Assembly: GCF_963576545.1 (NCBI RefSeq) | Contig: NC_083638.1 | Location: 26,050,090 to 26,114,089 of the forward strand | Direction of reading: 5' to 3' | Source of the DNA: Limanda limanda | Lineage: Eukaryota; Chordata; Actinopteri; Pleuronectiformes; Pleuronectidae | Length of the DNA: 64,000 nucleotides | Part shown: one piece after another, positions 22,880 through 35,754 of the stretch | Layout: every line of letters begins with the position of its first letter | Position numbering within the stretch: the stretch's first letter is position 1 | Made by a program: the position numbers and the translations under genes | The notes under the pieces: generated by a model | Databases searched by the model: none | What the model saw: the letters and a program-made list of their open reading frames with translations, nothing else | What the model was told of the DNA's origin: nothing

Positions 22880-25800
22880 TAGAGTTTGACCACTGTTCAC
22901 TGTTTGCATCCTGAACCCTGTGTTTTGTTAGGGCTAGGGAAAGAATGTGAGTTTTGAGTTTCCCATCACCAGAAGCACATTGGAGCAATGTATTGAGGAG
23001 TGGGTCCCTGTTTATTTAATATCTTGTATATATATATAAATATATATATATGTACAAGGCTGCAAATGCATCGCAACATATATTCCTGCTGTCAGCTTCA
23101 CTCTATTCCACTGACACACTGCTGTGGTGGTAATCCGCTAAGAAATGAAGCAATGTGCAGAGGAAGGCAGGAAAGAGGAAAGATTACAAAAAAAAACCAG
23201 CATTTTCAAAGATATCTACAATGTGTTTGTTGAGAGACAACAAATGTAAACACAATTTTTTAAAAACATTCACAGCACCTATGATCAAGAGCTTTGGCTG
23301 CTTTGACTTCAACATTAAAACATTGTGAGTGGATGTTAGAGCAAAATGCTTTTAGGCCATTTTCACTCCTGAAAGTCGGGACCATGTTTTTGTTAGATCA
23401 TTAAGATTCGATCTGGTTAGTTTTGTTTTCAAAATCAGACGAAAGACTTTTGTATAATATACTTATGTCCCGTCACCTCACCTTCATGAACTGCTGCTAC
23501 CTATACTTGACACTGATTGGTTTGTATGGGTCTGATGGATCAATTTTTTGCCAATTCGTCTTTGAACTTTATGAATAAATTGTATGGAAAAACAGTTGTA
23601 TTTCTATTTGTATGGGGAAAATAAATGACCCAGTTCACTAAGTTGTTTTCGTTGCCACTATAATGTCATGATGGTATAACTTACAGCAAAATCGCTCAAA
23701 CATTATATTGTCGGAGGCGAAGACTACAAGCCAGCCTCAACTTCCTGCTATTAGTCTGTAAGTCTGAATTATTTTTGGGATCTGTTTGTTTTCCCACTCC
23801 AAAAAAACTGAAACATGGTTTGTTTGATACAAACTGAGACCCCCTCTCTTTTGGTCGGATAGAATTTGCGCCCGTTGGTCTGACTCATAGTCAGATAAAA
23901 CTTTAACATCTGTTATTTTGATTGGAACTGCATTGAGAGTACCAAGATCCGCACTGAACAAGGTAGGTGTGAAAGCCCCCTGTGTGGATACACTGAAGAA
24001 TAGTTGTTGTTGATAAAAATCAGATTTTCTTTTTACGTTTCTTTCCAAACGTATTTGTTGTCGTGAAACAGACAGAGAGCAATCTTAGTTCTCTATCCAT
24101 TGTGTTGTAGGCGCAATTTAACTGGACATAACTCGCAGCCTCTGTTTCCTATTGAAGACAGTCAGAGTCACTGGCTGGTCTGAATTCAGAGCAGGGGGAG
24201 GCATGCCAGACTATCTGTGTGCCGTAACTTCGAATAGCTGTCTTGGGGACTGCTCTGCACTGAATCAATATCCAGTTAATTTCGGGCCACACTCTGATCC
24301 TTCAGCAGTGGCTCATACATACCGGCCTTCTCTCTGGAGGAAAGCTCAATGAGCAGAACACCTGCTCAGGCTCTGTGAACACATTGAGACGCTGCACCAA
24401 CCTGATGATGCTTTGTACAACAATGAACAGGCCTGAGTCTTCTTTTCTATTATTAGCCATGTCTTTGCTGAACAATTGAGTTTTGTAACATTGGAATGAT
24501 TACAATGTAGAGCATGTTCCTTGGCATGTCTTTTGCCTCTATATCGTCTGTAAATACTGTAACCGCACTGACTAACATCAAATTTGAATCCCTTACATCA
24601 TAGAAACAAAATGTGTACATGTAACACCTGTCATAGTTTCAATCTGTATGTGAATCTTTTTACCAGACCATTTGCAGTGAAAAGATCCTGACGTCTTTCA
24701 CAACAGTTCTCTAAAAGGAAGCACTCAAGCAATTAAGCTTCTTTCAGCTTAATTAATCAGTAAAAGCCAATATTGCTGTCTGCACTGCATGATTAACAAA
24801 GATAACGTGATTACTGCCTCTCATAAGCCTCAGGAACAAAGGTGCCTCTCAGGGTCTTTAATGTGTTTATTTCTCCTGAAGGGCAAACTTGGCCATACAA
24901 ACTGAGATGTCTTGTTGTTGAAATCAAAAACATGTAATCTTCTGAAGTGGTTTATTTTTACCTTTTTAATTTTATCCCACTTTTTTCTGTCTTTCATTTA
25001 GACAAAGCAGTTTCAAGTCTGCAAACCACAATATATTCATTCTTTCCTTGAGGCTAAATTTCTCTCCTACTGATTTTTGAAAATTATGTATTGATTGTGT
25101 TGTGAGGCTCCAGTCGGGATCAATTAAAGAATATCTTTACATTTCTAAATAAAAGCACAGGTTTTTCAAAATTCCCAGACAATTTGTTCAAAGAAGTTAT
25201 TTGAAATGTTTCTTGTGTTAACTCAATAGAGTTATGAAGTTAAAACTAAAATATGAATGTTGACAAAAAATACTTTTGGGGTGAATTTAAAAATTAAACC
25301 AAACATTTTCAAAAGAAGATGAAATGCATTAAAAACCACAGCAGCATAATCAAAAATAATGTTGAATGTATGGTTACATTTTTATTGTAGTTCATGTTAC
25401 AATTAAAACATATTTTTTTGCTTGATTTTGTATTATGAACTGCAAAACGGATGGCTACAATATTTTTGGAATGTCTTTATGATAGATCGATGTCTGCGGA
25501 TGTTAGACATTATTCAGTATTCGTGGCTTTCCATAAACTGTAGAATGAGAATGATTTTCTATCGTGGAAATATATATATTTTTGATTGATAATCTTTGAA
25601 CCAATTGCATGGTGCGACAGAGGCTAATGGGGTGAAGCAGGATAAAAGCAGGAAGGGGGAAAAGAGCAATAGAAAATGATGAATGTGGCCCAGCTGTTTG
25701 CCAAGGAAGGAGGTTTCTGGAACTATAGCTGATATGAAGTTGGCTTGGATGTCGTCCAGGGGAGAGCTGAGTGTTATTTATGGCAACAGCGGGAATCATT

Positions 25801-28800
25801 CGCTCATCATCAGTGGAGAAGAGACCTCGGGAGACAACAGCAGGATTAACTGAAGGCAAAGGGTTCGGGGAATTTAGGTGGTTGGAGCCAACTCCACTAA
25901 TTGCACTTCTCATGTCCAGTACTGTATTTATCGACATGCCTCTGATGTTGTGGTGACGTCAGGCTCATTGTCCGAGGACGTGACTGTGTGCGTCACCACA
26001 CAGATGTGAGCTGGTCGCAAATATTCAATGCAGTTCCCACTTTAACGTTTAGTCAAATATTTACTCAACTTGTTAGACCACCAACTGTTATAATGTAAAT
26101 AATTACAATACAGTAGAAATAGTGTTCAATGATAGCAAAATGTAAATCAAATTAAATTATTAAATTAAATTAATAATGAGAGAGATGAATTCTTTATAGA
26201 GAAGCCAAAGATTAATTTGGGACATGTGTGTTTTTACTGTACACTTGAATGTTCAGTTGTCACCAACAACTACAATCGGAAATCTCGCCGAGGGCTCGAA
26301 CACTGCCAGGGCCGGCCGGCCCTGCTACTGCACACAGCATAAGTACCTGCTTGCTCAATATGTCAATCTGTTGAAGTGAACTTTTATTGTGAAAAGGCTC
26401 TGTAAACTTATACAAGTTACTTCCAGGAGCCATATGGTTGTTTTACTTATTGAGTAACAACCGTTGACAAGAGGCTTTTTACGAGTTAAGTCGTCAACGG
26501 TAAAACAATCTCTTGTCGTTGCTCGTGAAGTGGTTTATCGGAAGAAGAGCAAAGCAAGAAAGTTAAGATAAAGGATAAACCCAATGTAAGATTAATTTAG
26601 CCACAACACTAATGATTAGCCTATACATATCCAAATGTCGAGGAACTTCTAAACATCCATTTGAGAACTCGAACATTTTGGTATGTGACTTCCTCGCTCC
26701 GCAGCAAGATTTACTGTTTTGTTATTTATTACCTTTTTTCCCATTTGATGCTGTGGAAAACAGACGAGGTCAAATCTGCGATTTCTGCTTCGATTTCAGC
26801 TTTTAGAGAATGAATTGCAAGGCAACACGGTGGAAATGTTGAAAATGGCTTGTGGAACTGTAAATCCACACAGTTTAATTATTGTCTTGTTTACTGGTTT
26901 TCAATCAAACTTAATGCCAGGGAAAATAAAAGGTCATGGGAAAATTGTGTCTTCATCCTTTTTGCCAGACTAAACCTCACCGTCAGAGTGACAGCTGGGT
27001 TCGGTCTACTTTAGGAAACAGTGTTGCATGAATGCCACAGTGTTGCCTGCTAATGAAACACTATGTTAGAGTAATCCAAAGTATTTATCATAATAACATA
27101 GGACACTTTAAGTTATGAAACTGAATATCTCTCAACTAACATTTCAGGGCGGTAGACCTAGTGAAATACATTTAAAAAGTAACCCTCTTAACCCCCAACA
27201 ACAACACACACTACATTCTTCAAAATGATCAGACAGTGGATTCAACACCTCTCAAATACAGCTTCAGCTAAAACAAAACATTATAACTTGCATTAAGTCA
27301 GGATTTCTTGCAGGACTCTTGTATTAGGCTGCATTAGTTCCAGCTATATGTGAAGCAATCCCAGTTTAGTTTATATGCATACTAATCTGTGTGAACATGC
27401 ATATTTAAACTAACGAATAGAGTCCACAAATGTACCCATTTATCTGGAAGGCAAGACTTTCGCTTGATGAGATTTTTAATATTTATAACATGAAAAATGA
27501 ATCACCAACATAACAGCATTGAGTCACGTAGAATGTTCCAAATCAATGTGCATGGTACAAATCCAGTGCCTCAAAGATTTGGTTAGTAAGATCTGCGGAA
27601 CTGTACAGGAGCTGGTATCTGCTGGTGGTTCTAATTGTATGTTTTGAATAAATGTAATATTATCCACTCATCACATGGTGAAAGGGCAGAGCAATTATTA
27701 TATCTCCTTCACAGTTTTCAGCTTGTGCCATCTGATTTCCAGTTGGATTCACCAGAGAGGCTTGAGTGCTCTTATCTGATCCACAGTCATAACACAATGT
27801 GAGCATCTTACCATCAGTGTGTTTCAATGTAATCTGGCCTAAAGATGACAATGGAATTATCACTGTTGTGTATTTTTATCAAGTCTTTGTCAGGTTGTCT
27901 GTTTGGAGTAAATGGAAATTGGTTCTTAAAATATTTGGTTTCCTCTCTGTCTTCTGGTCAACTAAAATATCAGATCAACTTTATATCCAGTTCAGATATT
28001 AAACAAGGTGCTGCACAGGTTTTTTAGTCATAGCCTTAGAAGATATTCTGTGCTTGCTTTTCATTCCAGCTGTTTGGACCAAACTTTCGGTTAGATAACT
28101 GAAATTTAAATTTGATTACATGTGACCCTTACATGGGCATATTGCATCTATGACCTGAAAATGTATCTTTAGTTTTCAGGCCATAGACATCTTCAAACAT
28201 AAGGCTGTCATGACATGTGATCTTTTTATGTCAGCAGTGTTTGCCGATTGCCTTTTATAAAACCATTAAATTGTGTCTGTTTGTGGCCCAGTGTGTCTTC
28301 ACCCAATGTAGACGAGATCCACTGTGGTGACGCACAAAACATTAAGCATCAAAGAAATTGGATTAGCTGGCCAGTAAATGTTTCCTGTGGATGGTTCTGT
28401 AGATTCATGAGTCTGACGTCCTCTGTTATGGTCCTGTAACACAATCCTGAGTGATACAAATGCACCTGGGAACAGGCTTTGTCATATTTTGTACCATTAG
28501 GCCTTTTTGGGAAGTAGTCTTGTGATGTGTTTACTGGTGATATAGCAATAATTGTCTTGGCAGAGCCCAGACACATTTAATCCTCCTCCACACTGTACCA
28601 CTGTTTCTTTTATTTTCGTTATTGGACCGCACTGATGTTTTTGCAACAGCCGAGAAGTTTGATTTAGTTCCTGTCATTTTCTGCACCATTTTTTGCTTAG
28701 AAATGGAAACACACTCAGTAGGTGTTTTTTAAATCTCTGAAGTGATATTAAGTAGATCAGCATTTTGGAATTTTCTCATACTTATAACACCTTTTATGGA

Positions 28801-29620
28801 TTTTTTTCTTCCTGCAAATGCTGTAAAACTTTAATCTCATTTTTCTTAGGTTATTTTAATTGCTTACAGCAGCAACTTCAGCATTAGCAGCCATGGCATA
28901 ATCTTGTCCTTAAGCTGAGCTTCTTCAGCAGAAGTTGCCTTTTCATTACCCGATGCAGATTCCCTGAAAGCTAAACTTCACCGTTGACCCGTAATAATAC
29001 TGGATTTAGCCAGAATTCCCTCAGAGCAGCCAATTTATTATGCTCCTTGTTACACTTTTGCTATTACACCTCCAAAGTAGGCAATCACGCCCTCTCTTAT
29101 GTAGCTGCAAACAAGGATAACTCAATTACCTCACTTGTGTGCCTCTCTGCAAAAGGTCAGGGAATTCAAACAGCATTGCAAAGCAGGCCGTGAGGCTGTT
29201 TGTGGAGTTTACTTGTTCTTATATGTCTAATAGGGAAGTGTTTTGACACAAATGTGATCTTGGTGCTTCAGTAAATTCATTGTTTTGTAACTAAAGCACA
29301 GAGGAAGCTCATTTTTCCTTTAACAAACAGGTCACCATTTAGTTTTATAATCAAGAAATTATCTGATTTACAAAATATAAGTAATCTCAACATTCTTTTC
29401 ATATATACTGGCTGCTAAGGTGACAATAAATTCCAATTGCGTTTCAGTAAACCACTTGTTCGGACAACCACTTTTTAACTGCCCTGGTATCTGTAAGAGC
29501 TCAAAATGATGCATTTGAAGTTCAAGGCCTCCCCTGTTGCAGATGTAAAGGTCAGTGAAATCTCCGGTGTTCCAAAGCTGATCTGATGCAATATTTTGTA
29601 TTTCATTCTCTGCTCCACAG
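22880..29620. other. intergenic, no gene seen
   Basis: About 6.7 kb of AT-rich DNA. Includes an (AT)n tract at 23023-23053, an 18-base GC palindrome at 26307-26324, and a 9-base stem ACCGTTGAC/GTCAACGGT at 26460-26501. The 144-codon minus-strand frame at 25503-25937 has no recognisable domain. Confidence 0.5.
26307..26324. repeat. 18-base GC-only-core palindrome
   Basis: CAGGGCCGGCCGGCCCTG is a perfect palindrome holding two CpGs in an AT-rich surrounding. Confidence 0.9.
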
Positions 29621-29676
29621 AAAAGGAAAGGCCAACCTTGTCATTGCAAAGGAGATACAGGAATGAAGCCTTTCAG
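29621..29676 (+). other. candidate orphan exon
   Basis: 56 bases between an acceptor-like TTCATTCTCTGCTCCACAG and a donor-like CAG/GTGAGA. Two of the three frames are open. No protein family is recognised. It could be a non-coding RNA exon, an upstream untranslated exon, or chance. Confidence 0.2.
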
Positions 29677-31072
29677 GTGAGACCAAATAAAGAACTGGAG
29701 AATGGCCAAGGACTGAAACTTGATCCCCGAGTACTGAAGATGACAGAGTCTTGGCTTTGAGGTTGTTTTTTCATGTTTTTTTCATCTAAATAATGGATTC
29801 ATGTTTCTTTTCATGACTTTTCTGTCATGGTTATATCATCATCCTCCTCATCTTGTTTTTTGAGCCCAGTAAACTGATAGTAACTCACCATTAAAAGTTT
29901 CATAACATTCATAACACAGTTTTTTTTTTATATAGCGAACTTATGTAGTAAACAAGTGATATACTCTATACTTATTTTATTACAGTGAATATCTTTGGAT
30001 TTATAACCACAAATTTGATTATTGAGACTAATTGGTGGCATATTTGGGCTACCTAGAGTATTTTATTTTATTCTTATTATTCAGTATTTTATCGACTAAT
30101 AATTTTATGAATAAAAAAGGGAATAATCCACAATTTAATCAGTGATGAAAATAATAGTAGCTTCCTTGTGCTTATAATTGAGCAAACTCCTGTGATCCTG
30201 CAAATACAGTTCTCTGAGCCCAAGGCACACATAGTATATTCCAAAAAATAAAAATGCTACAAAACCTCATGGAGGAGGTTGGACCAGAGGCAACACACCT
30301 GTGAAAGAAGAATTTTCACGCATGCTCAGCAATAAAACTGTGATGTTTTACATATTAATGTGCCGGAGTTGAAGTTGAGCCTGAGAGACAGAAGCGGCTG
30401 AGAGGAAAGGGAGACAAACCTGACAGAGAAGATGAAAATTCTAGGGTGGGGGACCGAGTGACAGTGCCTACGTGACTGAAAGGAAGAGACAGGAAGAATA
30501 AATAATAAGGTGAAGTGAAAAAGCTCCACTTGTCACAATAATGACAGTTGTAACATTTCACCACAGCCGTCATCACTATTTCATTTACTGTAAAGTGGAG
30601 GCTACAGCATTAGTCAAAGAATAAAACATGCAAGGCAAAACGAATTTCAGCAGAATATGCAGTTCACATTTTTTTAAAGGGAAATACACCCAGGTACTGT
30701 ACAGAACTTCATATATCAGTGATATCAAGTTAAAGCAATCTGAAATAATGTCAAAACATTCAACTCTAGCCCAAGATTGTCTGATAAGCTGTAAATTCCT
30801 TAAATATGTTGGCGATGACTGAGGAATGAAGGCAGAGAATCTGATGCTGATGCCTTTGGATACAGCAGCAGATTTAATAATCAAATCCGTCAATCCATAC
30901 TTTTTCTAAAACATTTACATCTCCCTAAATACGTTTTCAAACTAGACGTCTAAATTACTGTTGATCTGCAAATCATTAAATCACCTCACGAGGAAGCAGT
31001 TGTAAAAACTTTGGGTTTTTCGGTATCTACAAACGAGACTAGGGCAGTTATCTGGTCATAAACCAACATATC
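29677..31072. other. intergenic, no gene seen
   Basis: AT-rich non-coding DNA; nothing recognised. Confidence 0.5.
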
Positions 31073-31440
31073 CTCCATCCATCCATCCATCCATCAAACC
31101 ATCCATCCATCCATTAGTCCATTCATTGTCTGTACTGCTGGAGCCAGCCAACATTGGACAAGAGGCCAGATAGGATACAACCTGCGTGTTACAGAGCTGC
31201 CAGAGACAAACAATCATTTACACTCACATTGGAAAATGCAAGGCAATGACGATTGATCCTCAGGAGACTATATCTCACTCACCAACAGGTAAACACTCAA
31301 TGTTTAACATCTGGGCTCATATTGTCCACAAAATCATATCCATTTACACAAATGTAGACATAAATGTGACATTGTATTCTCAGCTAGGTGAAACTGGGAG
31401 CAACCCAGAGAAGAAAGACAACAGACAGACATGGCAGGAG
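31073..31440 (-). repeat. ATCC-tailed SINE-like repeat, interrupted
   Basis: Starts with an (ATCC)n tract (31073-31114), then landmarks of a common fish repeat read in reverse: CAACATTGGACAAGAGGC, CAGAGACAAACAATCATTTACACTCACATT and, after about 120 bases of other sequence, GGAGCAACCCAGAGAAGAAAG. The gap suggests an internal insertion or heavy decay. Confidence 0.55.
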
Positions 31441-32741
31441 AGCTGGGGAACTGAGGCAGCGATGTGTATATGAAGGTCTGGAGTTGGTTCAGTCTGAAGT
31501 CCCCAGGAGAGTTGACCTGAGTGGAGAGAGAGTTGAGGCATTCTGGGAAACAAATAAAAAGCCAAAGGATCAACTGAACCTGGCACAATCTCTTATTAAA
31601 TAAAAAAAGACCCTGACCAATCAACAGAGGGTGATGTATAAAAAGGACTTGTTTCCGAGGCAAGCGGTTATCAGACGTTGCCTCACACTGTTCCAAACTG
31701 TTTCCCCAACATGAGAACTCTCTTTGAAGACATTTCGCCTCCATCAGACACCTTCCAACCTGGTGGTGCAGTGTCACAAAAGACCCTTCAACACTTAATC
31801 CATTAATTTCCATGGAGATCTTGCAATTTACCAAGTTATCACTCAATTCTGACTTTGCAATTTTGATCAGTCCCCCTCAAGCGTGTCATTAATGAGCAGG
31901 GACATCAAATCCATCACCTGTGTTGACATGATAAATATGAAATGCCTCTTTCAGCGGGGCCGTGCATCTGGTTCTGCAACTCCAGGACAAAGTGGGTTGG
32001 GCACAAAAAGTAGATTTAGCAGCCTTCAATGACTTAACTCAGGATCTCAGTAAAGCATCGGCACCCAGGACCGTATCTCAACTTGACACATTTGCCTTCA
32101 TCCATTATTAAAAGACACAAATAAATGTAGAGACAGAAAATCATTGTGTGATGAATAACTGCAGTTATGCTCCGAAGCATTAACGTGCGTTTACACTACA
32201 TCAGAATACGCCCGAGGTGAGTCCATAAACGCTGCCGTTTTTGTGCCAATAAATTAATCTTCATCTTTATTCATGTATGTTTGTATATAGTGTTTATACA
32301 CAGCTGGATAACAATGGCTAATAACATAAATTGGCGCAACTGCAGTACTGATCACAGTAAATGACAAAAAATAGATGGAGTGGATTTTTTAAAACCACAA
32401 AATAGACACATTTAAATTTTAAAGGTCAAACATTATTACGTCTTGATCGACATACTTTTATGGGGATTTTGCCTTTGACATATATAAAGTTATTGGATTA
32501 TTTTGCCACTTTGGGCAGCAGAAAGCAGATTTAAACACCAGATTGACATATTATCAATTTATTGAATTTATTTAGTGAATTTTATGCCATTTATAACAGT
32601 TGCTTATCTGTATCTCAAAAACAGACACTGAATGAAATTATAATAACCTTTAAGCCCCCCTGTGAATATAGATTCAATAGTCATTATATTTTAGCTCTGT
32701 TGTTGGTCTCCAACAAATATATGAGAAACATCTTTCTCATT
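31441..32741. other. intergenic, no gene seen
   Basis: Contains a TATA-like TATAAAAAGG near 31638 followed by an ATG (31711) with 28 open codons. The frame has no recognised product. The 170-codon minus-strand frame at 31334-31846 overlaps repeat sequence and has no domain. Confidence 0.5.
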
Positions 32742-32880
32742 AGCTGCCTCACAGTGTGGCAGTGGTTAACCTCACAGGAGCGATCGGCTCTGGTGTTTCT
32801 GTGTGGAGTTTGCATGTTCTACCTGTGTCTGCATGGGTTTTCTCTGGGTTCTCTGGTAACCTTGTCTTTCTGCCATTTGG
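32742..32880 (+). repeat. SINE-like repeat fragment (forward)
   Basis: GCTGCCTCACAGTGTGGCAGTGG, then TTTCTGTGTGGAGTTTGCATG and CTGTGTCTGCATGGGTTTTCTC, matching the 5' half of the family seen reversed at 31073. Truncated on the right. Confidence 0.7.
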
Positions 32881-33290
32881 TGCTCGAAAGGAAACGAGCA
32901 ATCTTTGTTCAGATACGTTTTTTGCTGCTGGAAACAGCTGTTTATTCCAATGTGGTTGGCGAAAGACGTGTGAAACATACAGAGCTCTGAAGTGTGCAAC
33001 CACAAAACCAAACGGATGAGCTGAAAGTGGTTATGAGGGTCTTTAGGGCTGAGGGGAGCAGAGCTGGATGATTCTCTGCAGATTTATGTGTTTATCATGA
33101 TTTATTCATTTTTAAAAATATATATTGATTATAGCCACCTAGGATTTATGCACGGTATACAATTTGTTTTGTGGAAAGCTGTGTGTAAATTACGAGACAT
33201 TAGAGCCTCTGTTACATGGCCTATGAATTTTAATGATGTACTTTAGAGGTAAAGGTCACGGGCTTAGATAACGGTCCTATTGAGTTCTAC

Positions 33291-33291
33291 T

Positions 33292-33363
<72 letters not shown>
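33291..33363. repeat. (GT)n microsatellite
   Basis: About 73 bases of GT with one C interruption near the start. Confidence 0.95.
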
Positions 33364-33364
<1 letters not shown>

Positions 33365-33760
33365 ACCTTTCTTTATGGAGACCAGTTTGAATGTGGTTTG
33401 ATAAGGGTTAAGACTTGGTTTTAGGGTTTTAAAGTTAGAGCTAAGCATTAAGTTGTGATATTTTAGGTAAGGGGCTAGTGACTGCACTCAATGATTGAAG
33501 TGTCTATGATTGTGTGTGTGTGTGTGTGAGAGAGAGAGTGTGTGAGAGAGTGTGTGAGAGTGTGAGAGTGTGTGTGTGTGTGCTCTTGTACAGTTATATT
33601 TGTGAGGACCAGTTTGATACTACAATGTCCTCACAAAGAGTGAGGACATTTTGGCCTGTCCACAGGTTAGGGTTAGAATTAGGTTTAGGTTTGGTAAGGG
33701 GCTTGGGAATGAATTATGCCAATGAGTCTCCTCACTAAGATAAAAGTAAAAAACGTGTGT
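33364..33760 (+). repeat. GT-associated fish repeat with TTAGGG-like motifs
   Basis: Two related blocks, each next to a GT tract: GGAGACCAGTTTGAATGTGG-AAGGGTTAAGACTTGGTTTTAGGG and GTGAGGACCAGTTTGATACT-GGTTAGGGTTAGAATTAGG. A second GT/GA microsatellite lies between them at 33510-33582. Confidence 0.65.
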
Positions 33761-35468
33761 ATGTGTATGTATGTGATAAATCTATTCTGTTGACTTGACT
33801 GGTTTTGTGAAAATGAGAAAACTGTCTCACCTGAATATAATCTTGTTTTTATTTATATTTTTTTTAAATTACAAACCCAAACCTCCCGATCAAGATACAA
33901 CACAGCTATCTCTGATTGAAATCTATAAAACAGTACTTTTCACCTTGAGGCAGGAGTTGTGCTGTTAGACCTAATTATCTCCACCTCAGTTGAGAAGCTA
34001 AGAAATTGTCTGACCTGACGTCTACACTGGAAAGTCTGCAAAAGAGAAACCGTTGTCTTGTTCACTGTTGGTTTTACCACATGTTGACCATGTAGTTGTT
34101 ATTGCTTTGACTGAATGGAAGATGACTCTGACAAAGATTTGGGACCATATTCATAAATAATCTTAGAACAGTCTCAAAAAGCCCGGAAGGTGATTAAGAA
34201 AAATTTACGGACCAGATTTTTTGACAAGGAAATGTGGTTGACACTGACGGATGAAGTATTAATCTAAAAAGTGAGATAAGTTGATTCAAAAAAAGAAATG
34301 TCTTGGTGCTAATGGGCAAAGAATGGTCATAAATTGATTATTGTCATACATACAATTCAGTCTCTATGTCGGAATAGTGTAATTAAACATTATTACAACA
34401 TAAAATATAGGCTCACCTGAGTAGTTTACGTTCTCATGTTTTCAAATATGTGCTGTTGAGCCTTGTCAAGAGGAGATTTTCTGTCAATTAGGACAAAAGT
34501 CCTCCTCCCAACGTCTAACAGTTCTTCTCCTCTCTTAAGTGCTAAGGTGCATTATGAGAAGCTTTTATCTTTACCACAAGCTTCTTAGACATTCTTAGAA
34601 AATGTCATATTTCTAAGAAAGTCCTTGAAATTTCAACTCAACAAGAATGTCTTTGTATAAGGAACCTTTATGGATATGATCTCTGGTCACCACTCTCTAT
34701 TCACAGTTCAAGATGTAGGTCTAAGCTATAGAGACTCATCTCTTTAAACACATACTACCTTATATTAATCAATTGTTCAGGTCAAATATATACATTAAAA
34801 TGGCCTTGGCAGCCACTTGTAGCCCTTGAGGTACAAAGAGATGCATCAAGTTATTAAATTGTTGCTTCATACAAGATCAGAACCAACAGACTGAAGCAGC
34901 ACAAGAGCAGAATTGATTTCTTATTATAATCCAGTTATTTGATTATCTTATGGCACTAGTGGTAATGAGAACATGTGCCCTGCTTCTCGCTGAAGATCTT
35001 ATCCACCAAACTGCAGTGCAGAAGCCTTACCCTATGGCTTAGCCTTTTATGGTGATAACACATTGGTTCAGGATAGTTTGCTGTTGGAAATTCTCCTTTT
35101 ATGTTTCTCCGGACAGTGTTTCTTTGCTAAGCTGAGCCAGAGGGATAATTTCTGGTAGCTGCATGTAGGTGTGATACCAGGAAAAAAACACAAACAAGAC
35201 ACCAACGCATCTCTCACGATAAAAATAACCCCTTTCGATGCATTAACTGGCTGCCGAAGTTTCTAAAAAGCCTTGGCTGACCTGTTGAGTGCATCTTCGC
35301 ATGAAATAGGGACCGTGGATTTGACCCCCTTTTTTAAATTTCTTACAGCATAGTCAATCTAATGCAGTTAAGGCTTCAGAGCCAGCATGGTCGGGAGGAT
35401 GATTACAGCAACCAGCAGCTCGTTCATTATAGATATGCAATATGAATTAAATAATCCTAGCCTGTCCT
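33761..35468. other. intergenic, no gene seen
   Basis: AT-rich non-coding DNA, no repeat recognised. Confidence 0.5.
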
Positions 35469-35472
35469 TTAA

Positions 35473-35750
35473 AGGTTCAGTGTGTAGGATTTAGTGACAT
35501 CTAGTGGTGAGGTTTCATGTTGCAGCTGAATACCAATCACCTCAGCCTCCCCTTCCAAGCATGAAGGAGAACCTGTGGTCGCCTTCAATTGTCATTAAAC
35601 CTCAAAGGTGTTTAGTTTGTCTAATATTAAGTGCCCATTCTAGGGTAAAGAAAACAGTGCGTACAATTTAGAAGAAACACACTAGTGAAAACATTCTCGG
35701 ATTCTAACTCCGCCAATGGATCACTTTCACCTAAATCTAACACTGGACTT
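35473..35750. mobile_element. TTAA-flanked MITE
   Basis: 278 bases between TTAA at 35469-35472 and at 35751-35754. Inverted ends AGGTTCAGTGTGTAGGATTTAG and, read from the right, AAGTCCAGTGTTAGATTTAGG. Very common family in teleosts, non-coding. Confidence 0.85.
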
Positions 35751-35754
35751 TTAA

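Noticed and set aside
25503..25937. 144-codon minus-strand open frame
   Set aside because: No recognisable family, no splice or promoter context.
31638..31800. TATA-like box followed by a 28-codon frame
   Set aside because: The peptide is unrecognised and the surroundings look repeat-derived; too weak to call a gene.
31334..31846. 170-codon minus-strand open frame
   Set aside because: Longest frame in the window, but it has no domain or conserved motif and overlaps SINE-like repeat sequence. A frame of this size is plausible by chance in 64 kb.
32562..32990. 142-codon plus-strand frame
   Set aside because: Half of it is the SINE-like repeat at 32742-32880; no domain.
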